A stretch of 64,000 nt of DNA from positions 25,575-89,574 of the forward strand of contig JAFLEF010000030.1 in NCBI GenBank assembly GCA_017309115.1, written 5' to 3'. The notes under the pieces are model-generated. The model saw nothing but the letters and a program-made list of their open reading frames with translations. It did not search any database and was not told where the DNA came from. Shown piece after piece: positions 36,583-45,898 of this stretch. This stretch comes from Verrucomicrobiota bacterium. GTDB lineage: Bacteria; Verrucomicrobiota; Verrucomicrobiia; Limisphaerales; UBA9464. How positions within the stretch are numbered: position 1 is the stretch's first letter; every line of letters begins with the position of its first letter. The translations under genes were made by a program, and so were the position numbers.

Positions 36583-39330
36583 ATGCCTAAAGCACCGAAA
36601 TACGTTTATACTTGGGGAAACAAAAAAGCCGACGGCGACGGCTCCATGAAAGCCCTCCTGGGCGGCAAGGGCGCCAACCTGGCCGAAATGACCCGCATCG
36701 GCCTGCCCGTTCCTCCGGGCTTCACCATCACCACCGAGGTCTGCACCTACTTCTACGCCCACAAGAAGACGTATCCGAAGGAACTCCAGGGCCAGATGGA
36801 GGACGGCATCCGCAACATGGAGAAGATCATGGGCTGCAAGTTCGGCGATGCGAAGGGCATGCCGCTGCTGGTGGCCGTCCGCTCCGGCGCCCGGGATTCG
36901 ATGCCCGGCATGATGGACACGATTCTGAACCTCGGCCTGAACGACGAGACCGTGCTCGCCCTGGCCGCCGCGACTAAGAACGAACGCTTCGCCTGGGACT
37001 GCTACCGCCGCTTCATCCAGATGTACGGTGACGTCGTTCTCGGCGTGCAAAAGCGCGAAGGCGAAGACCACGAACCCTTCGAAACCGTCATTCATCAGTT
37101 CAAGCATGAGGTCTACCACAAGGACATCGTCGACAGTGAACTGACTGCGGCCGACCAACAGGAGCTCGTGAAGCGCTTCAAGGCCTTGGTCAAGGAACGC
37201 ACCGGCAAGGTGTTTCCGAACAGCCCCTGGGATCAGCTCCGTGGCGCCGCTGGTGCCGTCTTCGGCTCTTGGATGAACGACCGCGCGATCGTCTATCGCC
37301 GCAAGTACAACATTCCCTCCGAATGGGGAACTGCCGTCAACGTGCAGGCGATGGTGTACGGCAACACCGGTGAAACCTCCGGTTCCGGCGTCGCCTTCAC
37401 CCGCAATCCGGCCAACGGCATCAATGAATTCTACGGTGAGTTCCTGATCAACGCCCAGGGCGAAGACGTCGTCGCCGGCGTTCGCACCCCCGAGCCGGTG
37501 ATCAAGCTCAAGGACCAGATGCCGAAGTCCTATGCCGAGCTGCTCACGGTCCGCAAGACGCTCGAGAAGCACTTCAAGGACGTTCAGGACATCGAGTTCA
37601 CCATCCAGGAAGGCAAGCTGTTCATGCTGCAGACCCGGAATGGCAAGCGCACCGCCGCGGCCGCGCTGAAGTTCTCCATCGACATGGTCAAGGAGAAGCT
37701 CATCGACGCCGAGACCGCCGTGTTGCGCAATCCGGCTGACCAGCTCGACCAATTGCTGGCGCCGATCTTCGATCTCGCCGAGGTCAAGAAGGCCACGGCC
37801 ATCGCCACCGGTCTGCCGGCCGGCCCCGGAGCCGCCTCGGGCAAGATCTACCTGAACGCCGATCGCGCGGTGTCCGCCGCCGACAAGGGCGAGAAGGTTC
37901 TGCTCGTGCGCGTGGAAACCTCGCCGGAAGATCTTCGCGGCATGATCGCGGCCGAAGGCATTCTGACCGCTCGCGGTGGCGTCAGCTCGCACGCCGCGCT
38001 GGTGGCCCGTCAGATGGGCAAGGTCTGTATCTGCGGCGCCTCGGCGCTGGAGATCGACTACGACAAGAAGTCGGTCACGGTCAACGGTACGGTCTACCAC
38101 GAGGGAGACTTCCTCTCCATCGACGGCACGGCGGGCACGGTTTACGCCGGCCAGCTCAAGACCGCTCCTTCGGAGATCATCGCGGGCCTCATCAACGACG
38201 ACAAGGCCGCTCAGAAGACCGAGAAGTTCAAGAGCTTCACCCAGCTGATGAAGTGGTGCTCGCAGTACACCCGGTTGCAGGTTCGGACCAACGCCGACAA
38301 TCCGGAGCAGACCGCCAACGCCTTGGCGTTCGGCGCGACGGGTATCGGTCTCACCCGCACCGAACACATGTTCTTCGAAGGCGATCGCATTGATGCGATG
38401 CGCGAGATGATCCTGGCCGACTCGCTGGAAGCCCGGAAGGCGGCCTTGGCGAAATTGCTGCCGTATCAGCGCGAAGACTTCTTCGGCATCTTCAAGGAGC
38501 TGAAGGGCTATCCCGCCACCATCCGGTTCCTCGATCCGCCGCTGCACGAGTTCCTCCCGCACAGCAAGGAACAGCAGATGGATCTCTCCCGGAAGCTCAA
38601 CATCCCGGTCGAGAAGATCATGGCCCGCGTGCACGAACTGCATGAGTTCAACCCGATGCTTGGATTCCGCGGCTGCCGCCTCGGCATCAAGTATCCGGAA
38701 ATCACCGCCATGCAGGCCCGCGCGGTGTTCGAAGCGGCCGCCGACGCCACCAAGAAGGGCTACAAGGCCAAGCCCGAGATCATGATTCCGCTGGTCGGAT
38801 TCAAGAAGGAGCTCGATCTGCAAACCGAACTCGTCCACCAGGTGGCCGCGGAAGTGCAGAAGGAGAAGAAGGTCAAGATCAGCTACACCGTCGGCACGAT
38901 GATCGAAGTGCCCCGTGGCGCGCTGACCGCTGACGAAATCGCCCAGACCGCTGAGTTCTTCAGCTTCGGCACCAACGACCTCACCCAGACGACTCTGGGC
39001 ATGAGCCGCGACGACTCCGGCAGCTTCCTGCCGCCGTACGCCGAAGCGGAAATCGTGAAGAAGAATCCGTTCGCGACGATTGATCAGACGGGCGTGGGCT
39101 CGCTGATGCAGATCGCGATCGCCAAGGGCCGTCAGACCCGCCCCGACATCAAGTTGGGCATCTGCGGCGAACACGGTGGCGATCCGGATTCCGTGAAGTT
39201 CTGCCACAAGATTGGTCTGACCTACGTCAGCTGCTCGCCGTTCCGCGTGCCGGTGGCCCGCCTCGCGGCGGCCCAGGCGGCGATCGAGGAGAAGCGCAAG
39301 GCCGCGGCCGCGACCAAGAAGAAGAAGTAA
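36583..39330 (+). CDS. ppdK: Pyruvate, phosphate dikinase
   Basis: At 915 aa this has the usual length. It interconverts pyruvate + ATP + Pi and PEP + AMP + PPi. N-terminal ATP-grasp domain: [20 protein letters not shown] and [20 protein letters not shown]. The phosphohistidine swivel domain contains [19 protein letters not shown] with the catalytic His at residue 470. The C-terminal PEP-binding barrel has [14 protein letters not shown] and ends with [20 protein letters not shown], with the catalytic Cys at residue 884. The codon usage is unusually rich in C/G-ending codons, suggesting high expression. A strong terminator follows. It probably supports gluconeogenesis or PPi-linked glycolysis. 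Confidence 0.97.
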   Translation: MPKAPKYVYTWGNKKADGDGSMKALLGGKGANLAEMTRIGLPVPPGFTITTEVCTYFYAHKKTYPKELQGQMEDGIRNMEKIMGCKFGDAKGMPLLVAVRSGARDSMPGMMDTILNLGLNDETVLALAAATKNERFAWDCYRRFIQMYGDVVLGVQKREGEDHEPFETVIHQFKHEVYHKDIVDSELTAADQQELVKRFKALVKERTGKVFPNSPWDQLRGAAGAVFGSWMNDRAIVYRRKYNIPSEWGTAVNVQAMVYGNTGETSGSGVAFTRNPANGINEFYGEFLINAQGEDVVAGVRTPEPVIKLKDQMPKSYAELLTVRKTLEKHFKDVQDIEFTIQEGKLFMLQTRNGKRTAAAALKFSIDMVKEKLIDAETAVLRNPADQLDQLLAPIFDLAEVKKATAIATGLPAGPGAASGKIYLNADRAVSAADKGEKVLLVRVETSPEDLRGMIAAEGILTARGGVSSHAALVARQMGKVCICGASALEIDYDKKSVTVNGTVYHEGDFLSIDGTAGTVYAGQLKTAPSEIIAGLINDDKAAQKTEKFKSFTQLMKWCSQYTRLQVRTNADNPEQTANALAFGATGIGLTRTEHMFFEGDRIDAMREMILADSLEARKAALAKLLPYQREDFFGIFKELKGYPATIRFLDPPLHEFLPHSKEQQMDLSRKLNIPVEKIMARVHELHEFNPMLGFRGCRLGIKYPEITAMQARAVFEAAADATKKGYKAKPEIMIPLVGFKKELDLQTELVHQVAAEVQKEKKVKISYTVGTMIEVPRGALTADEIAQTAEFFSFGTNDLTQTTLGMSRDDSGSFLPPYAEAEIVKKNPFATIDQTGVGSLMQIAIAKGRQTRPDIKLGICGEHGGDPDSVKFCHKIGLTYVSCSPFRVPVARLAAAQAAIEEKRKAAAATKKKK

Positions 39331-39361
39331 GGATTCGCGACTCCGGTCGCTCCTGAACATC

Positions 39362-39393
39362 AGCCGCTCCGGGTGACCGGAGCGGCTTTTTTT
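39362..39393 (+). terminator. Rho-independent terminator after ppdK
   Basis: An 11-bp perfect stem AGCCGCTCCGG (39362-39372)/CCGGAGCGGCT (39377-39387) with loop GTGA is followed by seven T. Confidence 0.95.
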
Positions 39394-39500
39394 GTGCTGG
39401 GGAGGGATCTCCGGGCCCATTTTTCTTGCAGATTAACCCAGGAAACGGGAACGAAGACGGACGCTGAATCTCAGATCCTACCAACCCCGTCACACCGGTC

Positions 39501-40892
39501 ATGTCCGATTCCACCACTCGTCGCCGTCGGATTCTTTATGCGCTTGCGGCGCTGATCCTCGTTCTGGCGGGTAGCTACGAGCTGAGTCGTCGACCTGCGG
39601 TACTCCGCTGGAAGGATCAACCGGCGTCTTATTGGATCGGTCGCTTCAGTTTCCTGGACCGATCGGACGGGCAGTCCTCCGCGGAAGAGTTTCTCTATGC
39701 GGCGGGGCCGGAAGTGATCCCGCATTTGGTTTGGGGACTTCACTTGAAGGACAGCTGGCTCCATGACCGATGGTACGATCTTTACTTCAAACGACCGATC
39801 TTGCGGCGGTACTTCTCGCTTCCGTGCCGGCGGTCTTCTTACCGGACAAGCTGTGCGAAGGGCCTGGGACTACTCGGTCCGGCGGCGGCGGCGGCGGTGC
39901 CGGATCTGTTGCGGGCCCTGGACGATCGACATCGCGAGGTTCGTTCGGCTGCCGCCTTGGCTTTAGTTCGCGTGGGAGCCCCAAAGTCTCAGTTTATCCC
40001 TCGCCTGGGGGCGGATCTCGCCCTCAAGGATCCCAATGAACGGTTGGGTTGTATTGTCGCTCTCGTAAGATCCATGCCGGATCCTACGGCCGCGGGGACG
40101 TTGAGAACGCTGCTCCAGGATCCAGATCCGAACATTCGAAGTTGGGCGGTCATGGGCTTGGGACGGGATGAGTCCGAGCCCGAGCTCACTGTTCAACAAT
40201 TGGGCGAGGCCTTGAAGGACGGTCAGCTATCGGTGCGGATGAATGCCGCCCGGGAGTTGGGACGGCTGGCTCCTCGGTCCCCAAATTCCGTCGCCTACCT
40301 GACCTCGGCTCTGGAGGTGGAACAGGATGCGATCGTGCAGGGCCGACTGATCGATTCGTTGCGCGGCCTGGGACCGAAGGGAGCATCGGCGATTCCGGCC
40401 CTGGCGCGGATCACGGATCGCACCAACGAAGTTTCAATGTTCGCACTGGTAGCACTGGCCAGTATCGATCCCGAGAACGCCGAGTATCGTCGCCGCCTGA
40501 TCGATTGCCTCGATCAGCCAGGTGGCTGGTGGGCGGCCATGGAATTGGGTCGGCACGGCGAAAAGGCTCAAGAGGCCATTCCACATCTTCAGCGGATGGA
40601 GCAATCCGCCGACCGTTGGTCCGCGCGAGCGATTGCCGCCCTCGCGGCGTGGCGCATCGACTCTTCTCAGCCCAACCCCTTTCCGCGCCTCGCTGAGGAA
40701 CTCCTGCTGGAGACCCGAATGCCCTATGAGGTGCTTCAATACCTGGGGGAAATGGGTCCGGCAGCCCGCCCGGCGGTTCCGGCCTTGCGCCAGTTGAAAG
40801 CCACTCGCGGTTCGATTCACTACGAACGGTTGAATGACGCCCTCGGGAAGATTGCGCCGGAGTATCTTCAGGACCCATGGCGTCCAAACTGA
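39501..40892 (+). CDS. Membrane-anchored HEAT-repeat protein
   Basis: This 463-aa protein has a single N-terminal membrane helix (RRILYALAALILVLAGSYEL) with a basic start. The rest is built of PBS-lyase/HEAT-like helical repeats, for example AVPDLLRALDDRHREVRSAA, IRSWAVMGLGRDESEPELTV, SVRMNAARELGRLAPRSPNS and AIPALARITDRTNEVSMFAL. Such repeats bind proteins. No enzyme motif is visible. Its last codons overlap the longest version of the next gene. Confidence 0.8.
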   Translation: MSDSTTRRRRILYALAALILVLAGSYELSRRPAVLRWKDQPASYWIGRFSFLDRSDGQSSAEEFLYAAGPEVIPHLVWGLHLKDSWLHDRWYDLYFKRPILRRYFSLPCRRSSYRTSCAKGLGLLGPAAAAAVPDLLRALDDRHREVRSAAALALVRVGAPKSQFIPRLGADLALKDPNERLGCIVALVRSMPDPTAAGTLRTLLQDPDPNIRSWAVMGLGRDESEPELTVQQLGEALKDGQLSVRMNAARELGRLAPRSPNSVAYLTSALEVEQDAIVQGRLIDSLRGLGPKGASAIPALARITDRTNEVSMFALVALASIDPENAEYRRRLIDCLDQPGGWWAAMELGRHGEKAQEAIPHLQRMEQSADRWSARAIAALAAWRIDSSQPNPFPRLAEELLLETRMPYEVLQYLGEMGPAARPAVPALRQLKATRGSIHYERLNDALGKIAPEYLQDPWRPN

Positions 40893-41482
40893 GTTTGGCC
40901 GCCCTTCTTCGGGTTCAATCATTGACCGTGGAAAAGCGGCCTGCTGGGGTTTCCCACGTGATCCGGTATTATCGTGTGACACGGCTGGAATCTGAGACGC
41001 TGGGAGGCTTGAATCGATTGCTGATCGACGTGGTGACCGGCGGGGCCTCGATCGGGTTTCTCGCTCCGCTGACCGACGAGCGAGCGGGACGGTATTGGGA
41101 AGGAGTTCAGGCCCGGCTGGGGCAGGGACAGTTCCTTTGGGTGGCGGAGCAGGCCGGTCAGATCGTGGGTTCGGTTCAGTTGGAGTTTTGCCCAAAGGAG
41201 AATGGCCGGCATCGGGCCGAGGTGCAGAAGTTGATGGTCCTTCGATCCCATCGGGGCCGGGGATTGGCCACGGCGCTGCTCATGGAAGCCGAGGAATGGG
41301 CCCGGCGCGAGGGTCGGACGTTGTTGGTGCTGGATACCGAGGCTGGATCAACGGCAGACCGGTTGTATCTGCATTTGGGCTGGACGCGGATTGGCGAGAC
41401 TCCGGACTACGCGGCCTCGCCGGACGGTCAGCTCCGGGCCAATGCCTACTACTTCAAACGACTGGCACGCTCGGCAGGTTGA
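40877..41482 (+). CDS. GNAT-family N-acetyltransferase
   Basis: The acetyl-CoA binding core is clear: LWVAEQAGQIVGSVQLEFC, then VQKLMVLRSHRGRGLATALL with the pyrophosphate loop RSHRGRGLA, and LYLHLGWTRIGETPDYAASP. The ATG at 40877 overlaps the HEAT gene by 16 bases. A GTG at 40958, preceded by GGGG, gives a start (VIRYYRV) that matches the usual N-terminus of the family better, and I consider it equally likely. It acetylates an unknown small molecule or protein in the cytosol. Confidence 0.85.
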   Translation: MASKLSLAALLRVQSLTVEKRPAGVSHVIRYYRVTRLESETLGGLNRLLIDVVTGGASIGFLAPLTDERAGRYWEGVQARLGQGQFLWVAEQAGQIVGSVQLEFCPKENGRHRAEVQKLMVLRSHRGRGLATALLMEAEEWARREGRTLLVLDTEAGSTADRLYLHLGWTRIGETPDYAASPDGQLRANAYYFKRLARSAG

Positions 41483-41574
41483 ATCGGGACCGCTGCCAGG
41501 TTCGTGAAAATGGGGCGCGACCCGGGACACATTTTCCGTAACCTCACCGGACGTTTGCCTCAGGAACCGGTGAC

Positions 41575-44500
41575 ATGAACACCGACTCTGTCTCTTCCCC
41601 TTGTCCGCGCTGCGGCGTGCCCATCCCGCCGGAGGCGCCGGGCGGACTCTGCCCCCGCTGCGTGCTGCAAGGCGCCGCCACGCCCACCGAGGGCGGCAGT
41701 CCGGCGCGCCGGCTGGAAGCGCCGGCCTTTGACCGCGTCCGGGCAGCCTTTCCGCAATTGGAGATCCTCGAACTGGTGGGTCACGGCGGCATGGGGTTTG
41801 TCTATTCGGCTCGGCAGCGGCATTTGGACCGGATTGTGGCGCTGAAGTTACTGCCCCTGGCGACGGGCAGCGACCCGACCTTCGCCGAACGGTTCACTCG
41901 GGAAGGGCGTTTGTTGGCCCGTCTGAACCATCCGAACATTGTGGCGGTTTATGACTTCGGTCAGACCGAAGGGTTCTGCTTCCTGGTCATGGAGTTCGTG
42001 GACGGGGTGAATCTGCGGCAGGCCATGCGCTCCGGTCGGTTCTCTCCTCGGGAGGCCCTCGCAATCGTGCCGCACATCTGCGAGGCGCTGCAGTACGCGC
42101 ATGAACAGGGCGTGCTCCATCGGGACATCAAACCGGAGAATATTCTGTTGGATGCCCGGGGTCGGGTGAAGATCGCTGACTTCGGCATTGCCAAGCTGGT
42201 GGGTGACCAGGCGACGGACTTCACGCTCACCGCGAGTGGGGCGCGGTTGGGCACGCCGCATTACATGGCGCCGGAACAGATTGAATCACCGGGCGAAGTG
42301 GATCACCGCGCGGACATTTATTCCCTCGGGGTGGTGTTCTACGAACTGCTCACCGGTGAGCTGCCTCTGGGTCGCTTCGCGGTACCCTCGGCCAAGGCGG
42401 ACTTGGATGCGCGGGTGGATGAGATTGTTCTGCGTGCGCTGGCCAAGGAGCGCGAGTTGCGGCAGCAAACGGCGGGCGAAGTGAAGACCCAGGTGGAAGC
42501 GGTGACAGAGGATCACCCGGGGAGCGCCGAATCGCCGCGACCGTCCACGTCCTCCCCTTCGGCCGCGCCGAAGGAGACCCAAGTGGTGGCGACTCCGGGG
42601 TGGCGCTGGAAGCCGGAGCATCAGCCCTTCGTGATGTTGGCGATCGTCGCGTTGCTGGTGCTGCTCGCCGTGGATTTGGTGCCGATGCTGGGTGGCTATG
42701 CGATCGTGGCGCGGTCGTTGGTCGGGTTGGGTCCGCTCGGGGTGGCCGCCGCGGTGGCTTTGTTGGGCGGAGGTGTCTGGTTGGTCCGGAAGGCCTGGGA
42801 GACCCGGGAACGTTTGCTCGAACCCTTGGGACTGACAAACGCGGGTGAGCGCTCCGCCAAGACTCTGTTCCAAGCGGGGACGGCACTGCTGATGGTTCTG
42901 GTGCTGCGGTTGGTGTTCCAAGGAATGGTCGTGGGGAGTGCCCTGGTGACTCAGATTGCCGAGATGGTCCGTTCGAGCGGAGTGCTCTTGATTATCGTGT
43001 TGCTGGGTCTGGTCGCATTCTGGCTGAAGTTCAAGGATGCCTGGAAACCGGCGGGCACGACACTGCCGGTGCCAGTGAGTCCGCCGGGTGTGCGGCGTGT
43101 TGGGTGGTGGTTTCTGGCGTTCGGATTGGTTTCGTTCATCCCGACGATCTTGTCCTGGGGTTCGTCGGTGCGGGTCTGGCACCCGGGTTCCCTGTTGGCG
43201 GTGGTGGGCTTGGCGGTTCTGACGCAAAGTCGGCTCTGGCGGTCGATTGCCCTGGTCGTGTGCAGTGTCCTGGCGGTCGCGGGATTGTGGGGCCTGGCGA
43301 ACATCCCCATGCTGATCGCCAGTGTGCACGCCCCGGATTTGCGCCGGGGACTGAATGCGGCGGTTTCTCCGGCTGAGGTGCTGGTGGCGGCGGGTCAATG
43401 GCTGGCGTTCGTCGGGGGACTTTTCTTTCTGAATCGGAAGGACGTTCGTGCCACCTTTGGATTGGAGGCCACCGCCGCGCAGGAGTTGACACCCAACCCG
43501 TGGCCGCATCGGCTGTTTTGGGTGATCCTGGGTCCGGTGCTGCTGGTGGGATCGGCCTTGATCGCCGGGTTGCTGGCTCCGGCTTTGCAGATGTCGAACG
43601 GCCCGGTGTCCGGAGCGGCCGCCGGCCTGATTCCCTTGGCGACCGGGGCGATGGTGGCGTGGTTGTTTTGGCGGACGCGTCCGACGCCCGAGCGGGCCCA
43701 GCCGCGGTCGCAGTGGAACCCGTGGCCGCAGCGGATCTTTTGGGCGGTGGTGAGTGTTCTGCTTGTGCCGGCGTTTCTGCTGCTGGTGGGCTTGGCGGTG
43801 CCCCGGATGTTGGCGCGGGTGTCCCCGCCCTCACTTCAACCCGCGTTGGTTAACTTCCATGGAATTGAGCCCGCCGCTCCCCCGGTTCCGGTTTTGGAAG
43901 GTCCTGTTGCGGGACCAACGGTCTCGCCCCAGCCCGAGGCGCTGTTGCCGGAGGCGGCGCCGGTTTGGGTCCGCTTGGAACGAGCCGAGCGCGTGGGTGA
44001 TCCGGAGCGGATGACCTTGGTGTGGATCGTTCAGTCCGATGAGCCGGGACGGGTGAAGGTCGGCTTTCGCGGACGTCAGCCCGAGGTGGAGTTGTCCCGG
44101 ACTTCCGACCAAAACCTGTTCACGGCGCGGTTTTCGCTGATGGTTGAGGCCAACATTCCCCGAGGAAGTTTGGGTAATGTTCGATTGCGGGTGGGCGACC
44201 GGCCCTGGGATTTTGATGCGCCCCTAAAGAGCACCGATCTGGACCAAGTGCTGGCCCAGGCGGAGAGCGAAGCGGTGCGGAAGCTGGGAGCGGACCGTTC
44301 CGCGGTCCTGACGCGGGTCGCGGGAGAAACGTTGACCCTGGAATTTTTGGAGATGTCGGCTGACTTCTCGCCGGCGAGCGACATCTTTGTCTCACCGACG
44401 TTGGTTCATTTGGAACAAAGCGAACGGGGAGCGGATCCGGAGTCCGCCCGTTCAGTTTGGAGGGTTCAGTCCGATCAACCCGGCCGAGTGACGGTTCGCT

Positions 44501-44814
44501 TCCGAGATTCCCAAGCCGAGGTGGAGCTCGCTCGACTTTCCGAAGGGGTACGCTTTGGGGCGCGAATCTCCTTCGCGGCTATAGCAAGGTCGCCCAGCGA
44601 GGCCTTGGTCGCCGTGCAGCTTGTGGCGGGGGACCAGCAAGGCCGGTTCGACGTCCCTCTCAACAACTCAGTGCCCTTGGATCTCGATCAGGTTCTGACG
44701 TACACCCAATTGAATGAGCGTCTGCCCTTGTTGGATTCGCGGCCAGTAGCTCTGACCCAAGCTGCCGGTGACTCATTGATCGTGGAGTTCGAGCACCTCC
44801 TGTCTCAACCTTGA
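41575..44814 (+). CDS. Ser/Thr protein kinase with about ten membrane helices
   Basis: The 1079-aa protein begins with a zinc-ribbon-like motif (C10xxC13 ... C26xxC29), like the kinase at 6958. The kinase domain spans about residues 63-310: VGHGGMGFVYSA, IVALKLLP, HRDIKPENIL and DFGIAK are all intact. From about residue 340 to 750 come roughly ten hydrophobic helices (FVMLAIVALLVLLAVDLVPM; VLLIIVLLGLVAFWLKF; LFWVILGPVLLVGSALIAGL). The last 330 residues are soluble and contain two similar units (EPGRVKVGFRGRQPEVELSR and QPGRVTVRFRDSQAEVELAR), so the tail arose by duplication. The ECF sigma gene follows after two bases, so translation of the two is probably coupled. Confidence 0.92.
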   Translation: MNTDSVSSPCPRCGVPIPPEAPGGLCPRCVLQGAATPTEGGSPARRLEAPAFDRVRAAFPQLEILELVGHGGMGFVYSARQRHLDRIVALKLLPLATGSDPTFAERFTREGRLLARLNHPNIVAVYDFGQTEGFCFLVMEFVDGVNLRQAMRSGRFSPREALAIVPHICEALQYAHEQGVLHRDIKPENILLDARGRVKIADFGIAKLVGDQATDFTLTASGARLGTPHYMAPEQIESPGEVDHRADIYSLGVVFYELLTGELPLGRFAVPSAKADLDARVDEIVLRALAKERELRQQTAGEVKTQVEAVTEDHPGSAESPRPSTSSPSAAPKETQVVATPGWRWKPEHQPFVMLAIVALLVLLAVDLVPMLGGYAIVARSLVGLGPLGVAAAVALLGGGVWLVRKAWETRERLLEPLGLTNAGERSAKTLFQAGTALLMVLVLRLVFQGMVVGSALVTQIAEMVRSSGVLLIIVLLGLVAFWLKFKDAWKPAGTTLPVPVSPPGVRRVGWWFLAFGLVSFIPTILSWGSSVRVWHPGSLLAVVGLAVLTQSRLWRSIALVVCSVLAVAGLWGLANIPMLIASVHAPDLRRGLNAAVSPAEVLVAAGQWLAFVGGLFFLNRKDVRATFGLEATAAQELTPNPWPHRLFWVILGPVLLVGSALIAGLLAPALQMSNGPVSGAAAGLIPLATGAMVAWLFWRTRPTPERAQPRSQWNPWPQRIFWAVVSVLLVPAFLLLVGLAVPRMLARVSPPSLQPALVNFHGIEPAAPPVPVLEGPVAGPTVSPQPEALLPEAAPVWVRLERAERVGDPERMTLVWIVQSDEPGRVKVGFRGRQPEVELSRTSDQNLFTARFSLMVEANIPRGSLGNVRLRVGDRPWDFDAPLKSTDLDQVLAQAESEAVRKLGADRSAVLTRVAGETLTLEFLEMSADFSPASDIFVSPTLVHLEQSERGADPESARSVWRVQSDQPGRVTVRFRDSQAEVELARLSEGVRFGARISFAAIARSPSEALVAVQLVAGDQQGRFDVPLNNSVPLDLDQVLTYTQLNERLPLLDSRPVALTQAAGDSLIVEFEHLLSQP

Positions 44815-44816
44815 TC

Positions 44817-45560
44817 ATGTCATCACCGACCCAAACTCACTTCCTTCCCACCCGCTGGACATTGGTCTTGGCGGCGCGGGGTGACACGCCGGAAGGTCGG
44901 GCGGCGTTGGGGGAGTTGTGCGAGTCGTATTGGCAGCCGGTGTTCCGGTTTCTGCGACGGGACGGGCGGGACGAAGAAGCAGCGCGGGAACTGACCCAAG
45001 AATTCTTTGCCCGCGTGTTGGCCCGAGGCGGGCTCGGGGCGGCAGATCCGGCTCGGGGTCGGTTTCGGTCGTATTTGCTGGGGGCGTTGAAGCACTTCCT
45101 GGCGGATCAGCGAAGTCAGGCGGAAGCGGCCAAGCGGGGCGGCGGCGTGGTTCCCGAGTCTTGGGACGGTTCGTCGGAGACTGACGCCGGGGTGGTGGCA
45201 GTTAAAGGTTCCACCGAGGTTCCGGATACCTTCTTCGATCGGCACTGGGCGTACGCGATCATGGAGCGGGCCTTGCGGGCGGTGGAGCGGGAGTTTCACA
45301 CGGCGGGACGGGAGGATCAGTTCGCGGTGCTGAAGCCTTGGTTGGTAGGGGACACGTCGGCATTGTCGCAGTCGGAGGCGGCGCGTCAGTTAGGCTTGAG
45401 CGAAGGTGCGGTAAAGGTGGCGGTGCATCGACTGCGCCGGAGGTTTCGCGAGTGGATCCGCGCCGAGGTTGCTCAGACGGTGGATGCCGGGCAGTCGGTG
45501 GATGAGGAGTTGCGGTACCTGGTTGAGGTTCTTTCCACGGAGGGGAAAGCTGAGAGCTGA
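44817..45560 (+). CDS. ECF-type sigma factor paired with the second kinase
   Basis: I chose the ATG at 44817, two bases after the kinase stop codon; 247 aa. Sigma region 2 is LCESYWQPVFRFLRRDGRDE with AARELTQEFFARVLARGGLG. Region 4 is LSQSEAARQLGLSEGAVKVA followed by VHRLRRRFREWI. It is related to the sigma at 10511, sharing the start THF/THW and the tail DEELRYLVEVLS. The natural tail seems to end at VLS; five extra codons (TEGKAES) run into the GCTGAGA heptamer array, which provides the stop codon. Confidence 0.9.
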   Translation: MSSPTQTHFLPTRWTLVLAARGDTPEGRAALGELCESYWQPVFRFLRRDGRDEEAARELTQEFFARVLARGGLGAADPARGRFRSYLLGALKHFLADQRSQAEAAKRGGGVVPESWDGSSETDAGVVAVKGSTEVPDTFFDRHWAYAIMERALRAVEREFHTAGREDQFAVLKPWLVGDTSALSQSEAARQLGLSEGAVKVAVHRLRRRFREWIRAEVAQTVDAGQSVDEELRYLVEVLSTEGKAES

Positions 45561-45845
45561 GAGCTGAGAGGTCGGCAGTGGGAATTGGTAGGGCGAGGTT
45601 CCACCGAGCCGTTCGCGTCTCGGCGGGTGACGCGTGGGGAGGCCACGAACGCACGGCTCCGCGGAGCGTCGCCCCACCGGGGAAAGCTGAAAGCTGAGAG
45701 CTGAGAGCTGAGAGGTCGGCAGCCGCAATTGGTAGGGCGAGGTTCCACCGAGCCGTTCGCGTCTCGGCGGGTGATGCGTGGGGAGGCCACGAACGCACGG
45801 CTCCGCGGAGCGTCGCCCCACCGGGGAAAGCTGAGAGCTTCGTTT
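45545..45845. repeat. Two palindromic elements separated by GCTGAGA arrays
   Basis: Two complete 92-bp copies of the dispersed element lie at 45587-45678 and 45731-45822, in the same direction, with ends GGTAGGGCGA/TCGCCCCACC and nearly identical interiors. GCTGAGA arrays lie before (45548-45571), between (about 45686-45715) and after (45830-45838) them, so the whole is a tandem duplication with a period of 144 bp. No other gene is present before the aldehyde dehydrogenase. Confidence 0.9.
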
Positions 45846-45898
45846 CTTCCAAGGATTTCAGTTGGCACTACTACGCAGACGTACCATTTTTGGACGTC

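Noticed and set aside
36469-39420. 983-codon open frame on the minus strand
   Set aside because: It is exactly opposite ppdK, whose motifs are complete. High GC at third positions keeps the opposite strand open; the translation is His/Arg/Gly-rich with no domain.
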